64,000 nt of DNA. Source: a bacterium. Lineage in GTDB: Bacteria; Bacillota; Clostridia; Oscillospirales; Oscillospiraceae. How positions within the stretch are numbered: the first letter of the stretch is position 1; every line of letters starts with the position of its first letter. The notes beneath the pieces are model-generated. The model ran no database searches, had not been told where the DNA came from, and saw only the letters and a program-made list of their open reading frames with translations. Below, piece after piece: positions 16,590 to 24,834 of the stretch. The stretch covers positions 20,062 through 84,061 of the forward strand of contig JAHYYS010000001.1 in the NCBI GenBank assembly GCA_019424865.1, in the 5' to 3' direction. The position numbers and the translations under genes were made by a program.

Positions 16590-17894
16590 ATGAAAACGAC
16601 TGTAAATCATACAGGGGAATCGAAGGGGAAGAGAGAAGTTCACATGTCGCTGTATCGGGCGTCCCTTGCGCTGCGGAAGCACATGCTGCGGTATCGCCAT
16701 ACACCGGACCCCGGGCAGAAAACCACGGAAGAGGAACTGACGAGAATGTTTCTGCGGGAGCTGGCCGCAAACCGCCGCATGCTGAGCTACTCCTTCAGCC
16801 GCAAAGAGGAGGCAAAAAACGGAGCGGACTGGATCTGGATTTTTCTGACGGAATTCGGAATGTTTCGCTTTCTGGTTCAGGCGAAATACCTGCGGAAGGG
16901 GAAAACGCAGATCGAGCGTGCCCAGGTGCGCTTCAAAAGCCATTCCGGTGCTTTTCAGGCACAAAGCCTGCTGTCCTGCGCCAAAAAAATCCGGGCGACC
17001 GCCATCTATGTGATTTATACGGAGGAGAAATCCACATTTTTTTGCCGGGACAGAGAGCTGGACACAGAGGAAGGGGTGTTTTTTGATTCTGCGGCGAACC
17101 TGGCTCGGGCCGCTTTCTCCGGCCATGGAAGCAAAATACCCCAGACCCGGCATATGCCCATCTCCTGCCTGACCGCCTGCTATGCCAAGCACTGCCGGTA
17201 TAGACAGAAGAACGGGAAAGGTATGTGTATGATCTGCCGTCACGACGGATGCCGGTATCTGAGACGGTGCAGGGGGAAGCAAGGAGAAAAGCGGAGGGAG
17301 AGAGCTTCCTGCAGAATGCCGTTTCAGCATCTGATACACGGCCTGTTTGGAGACACCTGCACGGCGCTGAACCTGACGGACGACGCCCTGGCGGTGATGT
17401 TTGCCCCGTCAGTCCTGGCGCAGCGGGCGGAGCTGGAACAGCAGTGTCTGAGCAGGCTGGCGGAGGATGCGCGGAATTTTGTGGATCGGGTTTTGATTAC
17501 GGATTATGTGAACCGGCATGGGAGCAGCTATCTCAGCGCCCTCCTTGGCCGTGGGTTTGAGGCGGAGACCCAGACCGTCCGGACCCGGGAGGAGATCACC
17601 GCCGCCGTCCGGGAGGCCTGGCAGGACTGCCCTTTTCTGCTGCGGGTAGGCCTGTTCGGTTCCTATGCCAGAGGAGAGGCTGGGCCGGCCAGCGATGTGG
17701 ATCTGGCGCTGATCTATGACAGCGGGAAAATCTGCGGCCAGGAGGACCTGCAGGCGCTGGCGGCCTTTTTTCGCAAAGTGTGCCTGGGGCTGAAGAAAAA
17801 TGTGGACTTTGTAGACTATGCCGCACAGACACGGACAGATCCGGAGTTTGTGGAGTGTATTGGCCGGGACATGATCTGGCTGGCCCGGGAATAG
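16590..17894 (+). CDS. DUF6615-like (PD-(D/E)xK-like) domain fused to MNT-type nucleotidyltransferase
   Basis: 434 residues. The N-terminal 150 residues (TEEELTRMFLRELAANRR, NGADW near 78, VQAKYL near 97) resemble DUF6615. The D...QxK spacing is like Mrr/PD-(D/E)xK nucleases; this is my reading, not a search result. A cysteine/basic linker (CMICRHDGCRYLRRC, near residues 212-226) follows. The C-terminal 90 residues are a minimal nucleotidyltransferase: GLFGSYARGEAGPASDVDL near 355-373, with both metal-binding Asp residues in DVD. MNT domains modify protein or RNA in toxin-antitoxin and defence systems. Start ATG at 16590 behind GGGGAGGG. It lies 15 bases before the next gene. GC content is lower than that of neighbours, which suggests transfer. 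Probably an anti-phage or TA component. Confidence 0.65.
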   Translation: MKTTVNHTGESKGKREVHMSLYRASLALRKHMLRYRHTPDPGQKTTEEELTRMFLRELAANRRMLSYSFSRKEEAKNGADWIWIFLTEFGMFRFLVQAKYLRKGKTQIERAQVRFKSHSGAFQAQSLLSCAKKIRATAIYVIYTEEKSTFFCRDRELDTEEGVFFDSAANLARAAFSGHGSKIPQTRHMPISCLTACYAKHCRYRQKNGKGMCMICRHDGCRYLRRCRGKQGEKRRERASCRMPFQHLIHGLFGDTCTALNLTDDALAVMFAPSVLAQRAELEQQCLSRLAEDARNFVDRVLITDYVNRHGSSYLSALLGRGFEAETQTVRTREEITAAVREAWQDCPFLLRVGLFGSYARGEAGPASDVDLALIYDSGKICGQEDLQALAAFFRKVCLGLKKNVDFVDYAAQTRTDPEFVECIGRDMIWLARE

Positions 17895-17909
17895 AAAAGG
17901 AGGGGTTCT

Positions 17910-18599
17910 GTGATTGAATTTTCGACGGAGGAGAAGTGCCGGGCCTTTGACGAACTGGCCGGACGGTTTTTTAATCGGAATTTTTCTCTGGCCTCCAAGG
18001 GAGAAATTGAGCTGATCATGTTCCATCACTACATGAAAAAGAAAAAGAGTGAACATACCGGGCAGGACGGGAGGGTGGAGTATGCCGCCATTTCGGACTA
18101 TTCCATCAGTAAGGAACTGGGTATTTCTCAGCAGCGGGTGCGGAACCTGCGGGTAAAGGAGCAGCTGTTTTATCCGGAGAATCTGAATGCGGAGGAAGAA
18201 TTTGCCGGCCTGCTCAAACATGCGCGCTATGACAAGGCTGCAGGGAAAATTATGGTCAGCATCCCCGACCCGAATATTTATATTGAAGTGCAGAATCTGA
18301 TTGAGGAAAAGGGCGGATTTATCGAGCGGCAGTTAAATTCCAGACTTCTGATTATGCGGGTGGAGTATTTCCTGGAGCTGGTGTCCGCACTGGAAAGCGA
18401 AGAGAACCAGAAACAGATTCGCAGGATTATTAAAAATGCGGGCAAAAAGGACGGCGCCTTTGAAAATGTGAACATTGGAAAGCTGATGCTCACGCTGGGA
18501 GTGGACATTTCCACGATTGCGGCCAACCTTTCCGCCATTATTTCGCCGCAGAACGCTTTGGGAATGGCCTTGTTGAATTTGATTTCCTCCAAGGGGTAA
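17910..18599 (+). CDS. Unknown HTH-containing protein, partner of DUF6615/MNT gene
   Basis: 229 residues, GTG start behind AAGGAGG, 15 bases after the previous stop, so an operon partner. No family was recognised. Residues about 60-86 (ISDYSISKELGISQQ then RVRNLRVK) look like a helix-turn-helix. The rest is mostly alpha-helical. The last 45 residues (IGKLMLTLGVDISTIAANL) are hydrophobic enough to form one or two short helices, which may be membrane-active or an oligomerisation segment. In a defence reading it could be the regulator/sensor or the effector; this cannot be decided from sequence alone. Confidence 0.6.
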   Translation: MIEFSTEEKCRAFDELAGRFFNRNFSLASKGEIELIMFHHYMKKKKSEHTGQDGRVEYAAISDYSISKELGISQQRVRNLRVKEQLFYPENLNAEEEFAGLLKHARYDKAAGKIMVSIPDPNIYIEVQNLIEEKGGFIERQLNSRLLIMRVEYFLELVSALESEENQKQIRRIIKNAGKKDGAFENVNIGKLMLTLGVDISTIAANLSAIISPQNALGMALLNLISSKG

Positions 18600-18646
18600 A
18601 CGGGAGAACGCCGCCGGCCCTCTGTAACATCACAAATTAAAGAAGT

Positions 18647-18676
18647 AAACGGCCGCCAAAGGCGGCCGTTTCTTTT
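18647..18676 (+). terminator. Intrinsic terminator of the DUF6615/MNT operon
   Basis: AAACGGCCGCC, loop AAA, GGCGGCCGTTT, then CTTTT. It lies 50 bases after the operon's last stop. Confidence 0.88.
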
Positions 18677-18695
18677 GTGAACGGGCATTGGGAAC

Positions 18696-19172
18696 TTATC
18701 CGGGCCGGCGCAGCTTGGCCTTTCCGGTGACCTCCTCCATGGAGATGCGCCAGACGGAGGTGACCTTCAGGCTTTTGGAGACGGCGGCGTCAAAGCCGTC
18801 CATGCGGTCCGGGGTCAGCTTCCGGCACAGGGCCCGCAGGGCGGCAATTTTCTCCGCCTCGCCGGTCACCTCCTGTGCGGTGCCGGTGACAATGGCGGAC
18901 TGAAAGTAGGTGGAGTACATGGCTGGCTCCAAAAAGACGGGGGTGTCCTCCCCCACAAAGGTGACGCACACCCGGGGATTGCGCCGCAGCAGGTCAAGTT
19001 TCCGGCCCGCGCGGGCGCAGTGGAAGTAGAGGGCGTCCTCCACCCGCACCAGGGACAGGGGCAGGCAATAGGGGGTGTCCTCGCCGGAGGAGATAGCCAC
19101 AACGCCATGGCTGCAGCGGTCAATCAGGTCCAGGGCAAAAGCCCGATCCTGCTGCCGGTCGGCGCGTCTCAT
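18696..19172 (-). CDS. NimA-like pyridoxamine 5'-phosphate oxidase family flavoprotein
   Basis: 158 residues. The N-terminus MRRADRQQ, followed by a split-barrel pattern (GVVAISSGEDTPYCLPLSLV, ALYFHCARAGRKLDLLRRNP, VCVTFVG), is typical of NimA/nitroimidazole-resistance-like FMN-binding proteins. Most of these are general flavin reductases with no proven substrate. The start ATG overlaps the stop of the upstream DUF4364 gene (ATGA), so the two are co-translated. Confidence 0.88.
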   Translation of the reverse strand: MRRADRQQDRAFALDLIDRCSHGVVAISSGEDTPYCLPLSLVRVEDALYFHCARAGRKLDLLRRNPRVCVTFVGEDTPVFLEPAMYSTYFQSAIVTGTAQEVTGEAEKIAALRALCRKLTPDRMDGFDAAVSKSLKVTSVWRISMEEVTGKAKLRRPG

Positions 19173-19705
19173 AGGGATTCCTCCTGTTCTTTGGAAAGAA
19201 TTTGAATGATTTGGTGGTAACAGGCGGCGGGATCCTCCCGGAAGCGCCGGCTCATGGCCGCCGCCCGCTCCTGATTGGGGACCAGCAGGCTCAGACGGAG
19301 CAGGGGGCTGGTCGCATCGTTGAATTCCAGATGGAGGGTACAGGTGCCGTCGCCGTTGTCCTGGGTGTGGGTCTGAATCTGGGCGTCCCGCCGCAGGGCG
19401 TCGTTGACCCGGGCCAGATTTTCGTCGCAGTGCATCCGCACGGAGTAGGGCAGGCTGCTCTGACAGATTTCACTGTTGCGCCGCCCCTTTTCCGTAATGG
19501 TGTAGCGCTCCCCCTCCTTGGACAGCTGGCCGGTTTCAACCATGTGATCCACCGCCTGGGACAGGGAGAAATAGTCCACACCGGCGTCGCACAGGGCCAG
19601 ATCCAGCAGCTGGAGGAAGGTGATGGGCCCTGCGGTGCGGGCCATAATATAGAGGATTAAAAGCTTCAGGTCCAATTCACTTTGAATAAAACCGACGGGC
19701 GGCAT
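19169..19705 (-). CDS. DUF4364 family protein
   Basis: 178 residues, unknown function, a common Clostridia family. The N-terminal half looks like a winged-helix (ITFLQLLDLAL, then DYFSLSQAVDHMVETGQL and YTITEKG), so a DNA-binding regulator is likely. The start is placed at ATG 19705, behind AAAGGATG eight bases away; upstream in-frame sequence overlaps the promoter. It is coupled to the NimA-like gene downstream and may regulate it. Confidence 0.85.
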   Translation of the reverse strand: MPPVGFIQSELDLKLLILYIMARTAGPITFLQLLDLALCDAGVDYFSLSQAVDHMVETGQLSKEGERYTITEKGRRNSEICQSSLPYSVRMHCDENLARVNDALRRDAQIQTHTQDNGDGTCTLHLEFNDATSPLLRLSLLVPNQERAAAMSRRFREDPAACYHQIIQILSKEQEESL

Positions 19706-19763
19706 GGGGACACATCCTTTCTGATTCCAGAGACACAGCGGGGGTTGAGGACTCTGCCCCCCT

Positions 19764-19792
19764 ATTATAGCCGGAAAGGGAAAAAAGAGCAA
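19764..19792 (-). promoter_or_regulatory. Sigma-A promoter of DUF4364-nim operon
   Basis: On the minus strand TTGCTC (19792-19787), 17-base spacer, TATAAT (19769-19764). It lies about 60 bases upstream of the DUF4364 start. Confidence 0.75.
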
Positions 19793-19921
19793 GCCCGTCC
19801 GGGGAAGAGAAGGTGGGCGCACCAAACGACGGGCGTCTCATAAGATGGAGTGTAAGCCAAACCCAAGCGGGCAGGCATTCCCGCCCGCGTTATCACCACC
19901 CAAATCTAGGAGGGAACTCAT

Positions 19922-20019
19922 ATGCCTGAAAAGGTCGTGCCCGGCCCCATCTGCGAAGAGCGCAGTATCCGGGAGGCCGTGTGCATACACACGAAAAAGA
20001 TTTTTGACTCCTGCAAGGA
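19922..20019 (+). pseudogene. Gene X, 5' segment (interrupted by the integrated element)
   Basis: ATG at 19922 behind AGGAGGG begins MPEKVVPGPICEERSIREAV and ends DSCK. The native frame stops matching at the GA core (20018-20019); beyond it the frame runs into element DNA and stops at 20194. The continuation of the gene, starting DQDCMEDLRVYP, lies at 29089. Joining 20019 to 29089 gives 98 + 745 = 843 bases, exactly 281 codons including the stop and in frame. In the integrated state only a short hybrid of 90 residues can be made. Confidence 0.8.
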
Positions 20020-20045
20020 GAAGGACCTTGCGGCTTTGATACCCG
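20000..20045 (+). other. attL of the serine-recombinase element
   Basis: Left half is gene X (ACTCCTGCAAG), then core GA at 20018-20019. The element arm ends in CTTTGATACCCG at 20034-20045, 14 bases after the core. The same 12-mer, inverted, sits 14 bases before the GA core at attR, as expected for the two symmetric arms of an attP. Confidence 0.8.
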
Positions 20046-20089
20046 GGGAGCCGACCGAAAAAGCGCCCATAAGCGAGTGCCAGACAAAA

Positions 20090-20180
20090 AAGGCGCTGAT
20101 TCCGGCGGCTATGCGTCGGAATCGGCGCCTTCTGCTTGCCTTTTTGGCAAGCGGCCTCCGGGCCTACAGGGCCCGGAGGA
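20090..20180. repeat. Three consecutive hairpins at the left end of the element
   Basis: Three stems follow each other: AAGGCGCTGATTCCG with CGGAATCGGCGCCTT (20090-20132), GCTTGCC with GGCAAGC (20135-20153), and CCTCCGGGCC with GGCCCGGAGG (20156-20180). The last covers the recombinase stop codon and probably serves as its terminator. Confidence 0.65.
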
Positions 20181-21684
20181 CAAAGGAGAGCTGAAAGTCG
20201 GCGGGTTTGGTTTTCTTTTCCTTGCGGTACCAGACAGCTTCCAGGACGGATTTGAACAGGGCGTTTTTTCCCGCCGGGTCAGAGGCCTCGTAGACATCCA
20301 GAACAGTGCGGATTCGAACGGCCAGCCGGGCGGGGTCGGGGCGCTGAGAGGCCTGGATGGCACGCAGCAGTTCGGCCTCCTTCCGCTCCAGAGCCGTCCG
20401 CTTCTCCTGAAGAGCTTCCATCCGCGCCTGGAACAGGGGGAGGTCGTATGCCCCGATCTCCAGCAGCTCGTACAGGCGGTCCCTCTGGCGGTCCGCGCCG
20501 GCCAGCTCGCGCCTCACGGCGGCCAGCGCGGTCTCCGGCAGGCTGACGTCCCGGCCCGGGATATGCTGGGGCTGCTGCACGGTCAGCCGGGTCAGGGTAT
20601 CGGACAAAAAGTCCAGAATCTGCGCCTCCACCAGCTGAAAGCGGGCGGAGGCGCAGCAGCTGGGCCGGGTACAGACCAGATAGGGGATTCCCTTCAGCAT
20701 CACGCGCTGCATGTTCTGCCCGCAGTTGGCGCACCTGACCACCCCGGCCAGCGGGCTGCGCACGGTGCCGTCGTTTCGGGGCGGGCGGTACCGCCCGTCC
20801 ATAATGGCCTGCACCTGATCAAAGAGCGCCCGGTCCACAATGGCGGGGTGGAGGCCGTCGGTGATGATCCACTGGTCCCGGGGCTGATAAACGGTGACGT
20901 GCCTGGGGCTGCCCTGGGTGCCCTGGCGCACATGCTTTCTTTGATTCCAGACAATTTTCCCAATATAGGTGGGGCTGCGCAGAATTTTGGCCACGCTGTT
21001 CCGGGAGAACGACTCGGAGCGGTGGGGGCGGGCGCCCAGGGCGTTGACATGGCGGGCCACCCAGGTGCAGCCATAGCCCTGGGCATAGAGCTGGAACATC
21101 ATACGGACAAATTGGGCCTCGGGCTCGCAGATCTCCAGCGTGGGCCTGCGGTCCACCACGGTTTTCCGGTAGCCGTAGGGGGCGTTGGCCACATAGCAGC
21201 CCTCCTGAATGGACATCTGGAGCCCCCGGCGCAGACGCTTGGTAATAATCTTGTATTCCCGGCGGGAGAGGAAGGTCTTCAGCTCCGCATACTCCTCGTC
21301 GATCTCATCGGACAGGTTGTAGATCTTCTCCGGGGTGATGATCAGGGTGTTGGAGTCCCGGAAGGCGTCCAGGATGATGCCCTGGTCCTTCATCCGCCCG
21401 CGGGAGAGCCGGTCCAGGTCCATGCACAGCACGGCGTCGTAGCATCCCTCCTCCACATCCTGGAGCAGGCGGAGCATCTGGGGCCGGGCATAGAGAGATT
21501 CGCCGCTGACCACCTCGGGGTATTCCCGGACAATGCGGATGCCGCGGGCGGCGGCAAAGTCCCGCAGAGTCTTCTGGTGCTTGGAGAGCACCTCGTCGGT
21601 GGCCAGGCCCTCCTCCATCCGGGACTTGCGGAGGTAGACAGCCGCCTTCAGCGTGGAGAGGTCGGTTGTGTTTTTGTGGTCCAT
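20164..21684 (-). CDS. Large serine recombinase (integrase/excisionase of the element)
   Basis: 506 residues, the size of SpoIVCA-type and other large serine recombinases. N-terminal resolvase domain: VYLRKSR with the nucleophile Ser at residue 21, then DLDRLSRGRMKDQG. A recombinase domain follows (NAPYGYRKTVVDRRP, then SRNSVAKILRSPTYIGKIVW). A zinc ribbon has CANCGQNM and, further on, CTRPSCC. A coiled-coil (ALQEKRTALERKEAELLRA) lies near the C-terminus. It reads toward attL, its stop 119 bases from CTTTGATACCCG. It should recombine attP x attB at the GA core. A separate directionality factor would normally be needed for excision; the small genes just upstream are candidates. Start ATG at 21684. 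Confidence 0.93.
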   Translation of the reverse strand: MDHKNTTDLSTLKAAVYLRKSRMEEGLATDEVLSKHQKTLRDFAAARGIRIVREYPEVVSGESLYARPQMLRLLQDVEEGCYDAVLCMDLDRLSRGRMKDQGIILDAFRDSNTLIITPEKIYNLSDEIDEEYAELKTFLSRREYKIITKRLRRGLQMSIQEGCYVANAPYGYRKTVVDRRPTLEICEPEAQFVRMMFQLYAQGYGCTWVARHVNALGARPHRSESFSRNSVAKILRSPTYIGKIVWNQRKHVRQGTQGSPRHVTVYQPRDQWIITDGLHPAIVDRALFDQVQAIMDGRYRPPRNDGTVRSPLAGVVRCANCGQNMQRVMLKGIPYLVCTRPSCCASARFQLVEAQILDFLSDTLTRLTVQQPQHIPGRDVSLPETALAAVRRELAGADRQRDRLYELLEIGAYDLPLFQARMEALQEKRTALERKEAELLRAIQASQRPDPARLAVRIRTVLDVYEASDPAGKNALFKSVLEAVWYRKEKKTKPADFQLSFVLRAL

Positions 21685-21876
21685 GTCAGCTACCTCCCGC
21701 AGCAGGTTGGAGCGGCGGGGCCTTCTGTCTGCCGCGCCGCCCGGTACACAGTTTTATGAGGTGGGCTGGAAAATTATTTCTGATCCCGCCAGAGCCCTGG
21801 GAATCCAGGCGGGCCGCCCGAAACCGCCTCATAGGGGACAGGCCCCGGGGAATACACTGATGAGGGAGGCGGTAGC

Positions 21877-22221
21877 GTGGGACGGGTGGAAAAATTTGAG
21901 CATCAGAATATGGCCTGCTGGCGGGCGGAGCTGGCGGAGGATCCGGTGGAGCTTACGGAGGAGCGCAGGCCCGCGCCGTACGGCGGCGGGGAGTATACCC
22001 GGGTGCTCAGGCGGTGGCGGGGGCGGCACCGCCTGAGCCTGGGCGGCGCGGAATACGACGTGGACGAGTCGCTGCTGACCGACTGCGGCCCCGGGCTGGG
22101 GATTTCCGTGGCCTATACCCCGCACCGGGCGGAGCCCTTCCCGGAGGAGATGCGGCAGGCGGGGCGCCAGCGGGTGGCGGAGGAGGCGGCGCAGCGGATG
22201 GTTCAGATGGGAATCTGGTAG
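21877..22221 (+). CDS. Small unknown protein of the element
   Basis: 114 residues from a GTG start behind AGGGAGG. No family was recognised. It is acidic/arginine-rich with a tyrosine-rich centre (YGGGEYTRVLRRWRGRH then YDVDESLLTDCGPGLG) and ends in EEAAQRMVQMGIW. It is oriented away from the recombinase and sits next to it, which is where recombination directionality factors often lie. That role is speculation. An overlapping frame starting at ATG 21860 has a worse continuation. Confidence 0.5.
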   Translation: MGRVEKFEHQNMACWRAELAEDPVELTEERRPAPYGGGEYTRVLRRWRGRHRLSLGGAEYDVDESLLTDCGPGLGISVAYTPHRAEPFPEEMRQAGRQRVAEEAAQRMVQMGIW

Positions 22222-22255
22222 GCGGGGCCCGTGAGACGGGGAGGAGGGGCTTGTG

Positions 22256-22456
22256 ATGAACAAAAAAGCGCCTGCGGCAGGCCGCAGGCAGGTGACGGAT
22301 GCGCTGGAGAACCGGTTTGGACCCGCAGAGCTGTGGCAGGTGGAGCAGCTGAGCCGGCATATTTTCCGGGCGTGGCTGCGCAGCGGCCGGGTGGCTGTGG
22401 CGTTTATCCAGACCGATGGCTCTCTGGAGATTCGGGAGCTGGAGGAGGACGTGTGA
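22256..22456 (+). CDS. Small unknown protein of the element
   Basis: 66 residues, MNKKAPAAGRRQVTDALENR at the start. ATG at 22256 is chosen over GTG at 22253 because GGAGGAGG is 8 bases from the ATG. The protein looks like one compact alpha/beta domain (LWQVEQLSRHIFRAWLRSGR, VAVAFIQTDGSLEIREL). It lies 34 bases after the previous gene, so likely an operon pair. No family was recognised. Confidence 0.5.
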   Translation: MNKKAPAAGRRQVTDALENRFGPAELWQVEQLSRHIFRAWLRSGRVAVAFIQTDGSLEIRELEEDV

Positions 22457-22496
22457 AGCAGAGCACAGATGTCCCGGCGGCCGGGGCATGCCGGGT

Positions 22497-22949
22497 CTAA
22501 AGGGCCCGGATCACGCCGCAGGCAATCCGGGGACCGGCGTGGCCGGCGGGCTGGGAGGCAAAATCGTCCGGCTCTCCGTGGATGACCACGGTGCGTCCGA
22601 TGATCTCAGGGATGGAGAACCGGTCTGTCAGGACGCTCATGCGGGCCTCGCCGCGGCACCCAAAGAGGGGCGGCAGATCCCCCGCGTGATAGGGGGGGCA
22701 GTCGGCCGGATTCAGATGTCCGCCGGCGTCGTGAAAATCCGGAGGGGTGCAGGAGGAACCGTCGTGGATATGAAACCCGAAGATCCGGGCGGAGCAGGGG
22801 GCGTCCTCATAGGGGAGCCCGTGGATCTGTGCGGTGACCAGGGTGCCCAGCTCGTGGGGGAAGAACGCGACAAGCCCGGAGACAGGGGAGTCCGGCCCGC
22901 CGGAGACATGGGCGAGGGCGGCGGGTTCGCCCGGAGGAGACAGCGTCAA
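22497..22949 (-). CDS. Cu/Zn superoxide dismutase-like protein
   Basis: 150 residues. The core of the Cu/Zn SOD family is present: FGFHIHDGSSC, then GGHLNP, HAGDLPPLFG, and near the end VVIHGEPDDF and GHAGPRIACGVI. The histidines of FHIH, GGH, HAGD and VVIH correspond to the copper/zinc ligands, so it may be active. There is no signal peptide. The start is set at TTG 22949, six bases after the classic ribosome site GAGGTG; the upstream GTG at 22958 lies inside that site. Relatives in spore formers (YojM-type) are thought to protect against oxidants. It is cargo of the element, ahead of the cysteine-rich gene. Confidence 0.85.
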   Translation of the reverse strand: MTLSPPGEPAALAHVSGGPDSPVSGLVAFFPHELGTLVTAQIHGLPYEDAPCSARIFGFHIHDGSSCTPPDFHDAGGHLNPADCPPYHAGDLPPLFGCRGEARMSVLTDRFSIPEIIGRTVVIHGEPDDFASQPAGHAGPRIACGVIRAL

Positions 22950-23025
22950 TGGGATCACCTCTTGTAATGATTTGGTCCGGACGGGAGGGGGTAAGTAGGG
23001 CCCGCCGGGGGCGGGCCCGCAGAAG

Positions 23026-23256
23026 TCAGCAGCAGCCTGCGCGGGAAATGCAGATGGCGCTGATTTGCGGCGGAAGGCTCATGGTCATGGCGCCGCTGAA
23101 TTCGATTTGAACCAGGTCTCCGCAGGAGAAGCAGCAGGCCTGATCGGTGTGAACCAGAATCTCCTGCCGGGTGTCACAGTCACAGACCCGCAGACAGGCG
23201 CCCTGCCGCCCCATGACCCGGGCGCAGAGTGTGGTGTTCATGGCTGAATGTTCCAA
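23026..23256 (-). CDS. Small cysteine-rich protein
   Basis: 76 residues with nine cysteines (LRVCDCDTRQEILVHTDQAC, CFSCGDLVQIEF, and a terminal AGCC). A TTG start at 23256 fits the ribosome site GGAGGG seven bases away; the next ATG (23241) has none. The middle part (ILVHT...FSCGDLVQI) looks like an OB or SH3-like barrel. A role at the spore surface would fit its cysteine content but is a guess. It is followed on the minus strand by a 67-base gap and the SOD-like gene in the same direction. Confidence 0.65.
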   Translation of the reverse strand: MEHSAMNTTLCARVMGRQGACLRVCDCDTRQEILVHTDQACCFSCGDLVQIEFSGAMTMSLPPQISAICISRAGCC

Positions 23257-23343
23257 AGGGTATCCCTCCAATCCAATGGCATTGTATGCCGCGGCGCGGC
23301 GGCTGGTGCAGGGGGGATGGGATAGGAAGCGCGGTGCGTCAGA

Positions 23344-23379
23344 AGGGGCCGGTTCAGCTTCGTGCTGAACCGGCCCCTT
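23344..23379. terminator. Terminator-like hairpin after the symporter operon
   Basis: GGGGCCGGTTCAGC, loop TTCGT, GCTGAACCGGCCCC. A strong stem right after the symporter stop (23398), ending the minus-strand operon. Confidence 0.75.
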
Positions 23380-23397
23380 GAATAATGCACAGTGGGA

Positions 23398-24834
23398 TTA
23401 TGACTGCATTCGCTTGCTCTCTTCGATAATGCGAAGCTGGGATCCCTTGGGGGGCGGTGTCACCAGGCTGACCACGAAGAAGACCGCCAGACCCACCAGG
23501 GTGGCGAGCAGGTTGGAGGGCATCCCCAGAAGCCCCTGTACCTGTCCCGAGAGGAAGTATTCGGAATAAAGGCCCACTACTATGGAGGAGATAATGGCGG
23601 CCAAGGCTGCCTGGGCCGTCCCGCGCTTCCAGTAGAGAGCCATGACCATGGGAATAAATACCGCTGTGCCGTAAAACAGTCCGCCCACATACATCATCTG
23701 TACGATACTGTCGGAGACGAGGGACACACCGATGCCCAGCACACAGATGAGGAGGGTTACAATACGGGAGGTGCTCAGCACCTTCTTGTCGTCAGTGACC
23801 TTCCCCTTACAGATATAGGGCTCGTAAATGTCATTGATAAACAGCTGGGAGGCAGCCATGATTTTGGAGTCGGCCGTGGACATGGCGGCAGCGAACAACC
23901 CACCCAGCGCGATGCCGGAGATTCCGGGAGGCAGGATGTCCTTGACGATCAGAGCATATGCATTGCTGGGGTTATCCAGATTGGGGTATAGGGCATAGGC
24001 GATCACGCCGATGAAAGCAACGGCCAAGCCGAATATAACATATACAGCGCTGGAGAAACCAAAGGCAAAGCGGGCGGTGCTGGAGTCCTTGGCGGCGAAT
24101 ACCCGCTGAAGGATATGCTGGTTTGTGGCATAATCAAACATATACAGCAGGCCCAGTGACATAGGGGCCAGGAAACCTTGAGAGAAGATATCAAAGTAGC
24201 CGGCGGGAACCTTCTGAATCAGCTCGTCCATGCCGCCTGCCGCACTGAGCGAGCAGGGAATAATAAGGACGATGGCAAGGCAGATGACGACAAACTGGAA
24301 TACATCGGTGTTGACCACAGCCAGAAGTCCGCCGCCGATGGTGTAGGCAACTACCACTACCACAGTCACAACCAGACACAGAGTATAGTCCAGTCCGCTG
24401 ATAGTGGAGACAGCGGAGGCAGCTACGGTGAACTGAATGCCCAAAGTGGCCCCGATGGCCAGAATGTGCGCAATGACGGCGATGAGGCGGGCGGCGCTGT
24501 TATAGCGTGCGCCCAGCAGTTCGGGAACCGAGGAGACAGAACTGTTACGTAAACGCTTCGCTAGGAAAATAGCCAGCAAAAACATGGGCACGACTGCGCC
24601 CCAGTTGTACCAAGCTCCGCCCAGGCCGCAGCCATAGGCATAAGCTACTGCCCCTACCACGGCATTGCCGCCGATATCGGTAGCCGCCATGCTGAAGCCC
24701 GCCTGAATCTTGCCTAGAGAGCGATTTGCCATCAGAAAATCTTCCGTGGTTTTAGTCTGCTTGGTAGCCCTCCAGCCGATGTAAAGAACAGCGAGAAAAA
24801 CGAATGCGATCCCTAAAATATCCAATATACTCAT
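23398..24834 (-). CDS. Sodium:solute symporter family transporter
   Basis: 478 residues, about 13 membrane helices, SSS/LeuT-fold family. Seen: TTEDFLMANRSLGKIQAGFS near the N-terminus, SSVPELLGARY, and the central GLFAAAMSTADSKIMAASQL, which is the conserved family signature carrying the Na+ site serines. Substrate: unknown. Its place as third gene of an operon with an ammonia-lyase-fold protein and an N-acyl-amino-acid-type amidohydrolase suggests uptake of an amino acid or an N-acylated derivative. Start ATG at 24834 behind AGGAGG. GC content is lower than in the rest of the element. Confidence 0.92.
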   Translation of the reverse strand: MSILDILGIAFVFLAVLYIGWRATKQTKTTEDFLMANRSLGKIQAGFSMAATDIGGNAVVGAVAYAYGCGLGGAWYNWGAVVPMFLLAIFLAKRLRNSSVSSVPELLGARYNSAARLIAVIAHILAIGATLGIQFTVAASAVSTISGLDYTLCLVVTVVVVVAYTIGGGLLAVVNTDVFQFVVICLAIVLIIPCSLSAAGGMDELIQKVPAGYFDIFSQGFLAPMSLGLLYMFDYATNQHILQRVFAAKDSSTARFAFGFSSAVYVIFGLAVAFIGVIAYALYPNLDNPSNAYALIVKDILPPGISGIALGGLFAAAMSTADSKIMAASQLFINDIYEPYICKGKVTDDKKVLSTSRIVTLLICVLGIGVSLVSDSIVQMMYVGGLFYGTAVFIPMVMALYWKRGTAQAALAAIISSIVVGLYSEYFLSGQVQGLLGMPSNLLATLVGLAVFFVVSLVTPPPKGSQLRIIEESKRMQS

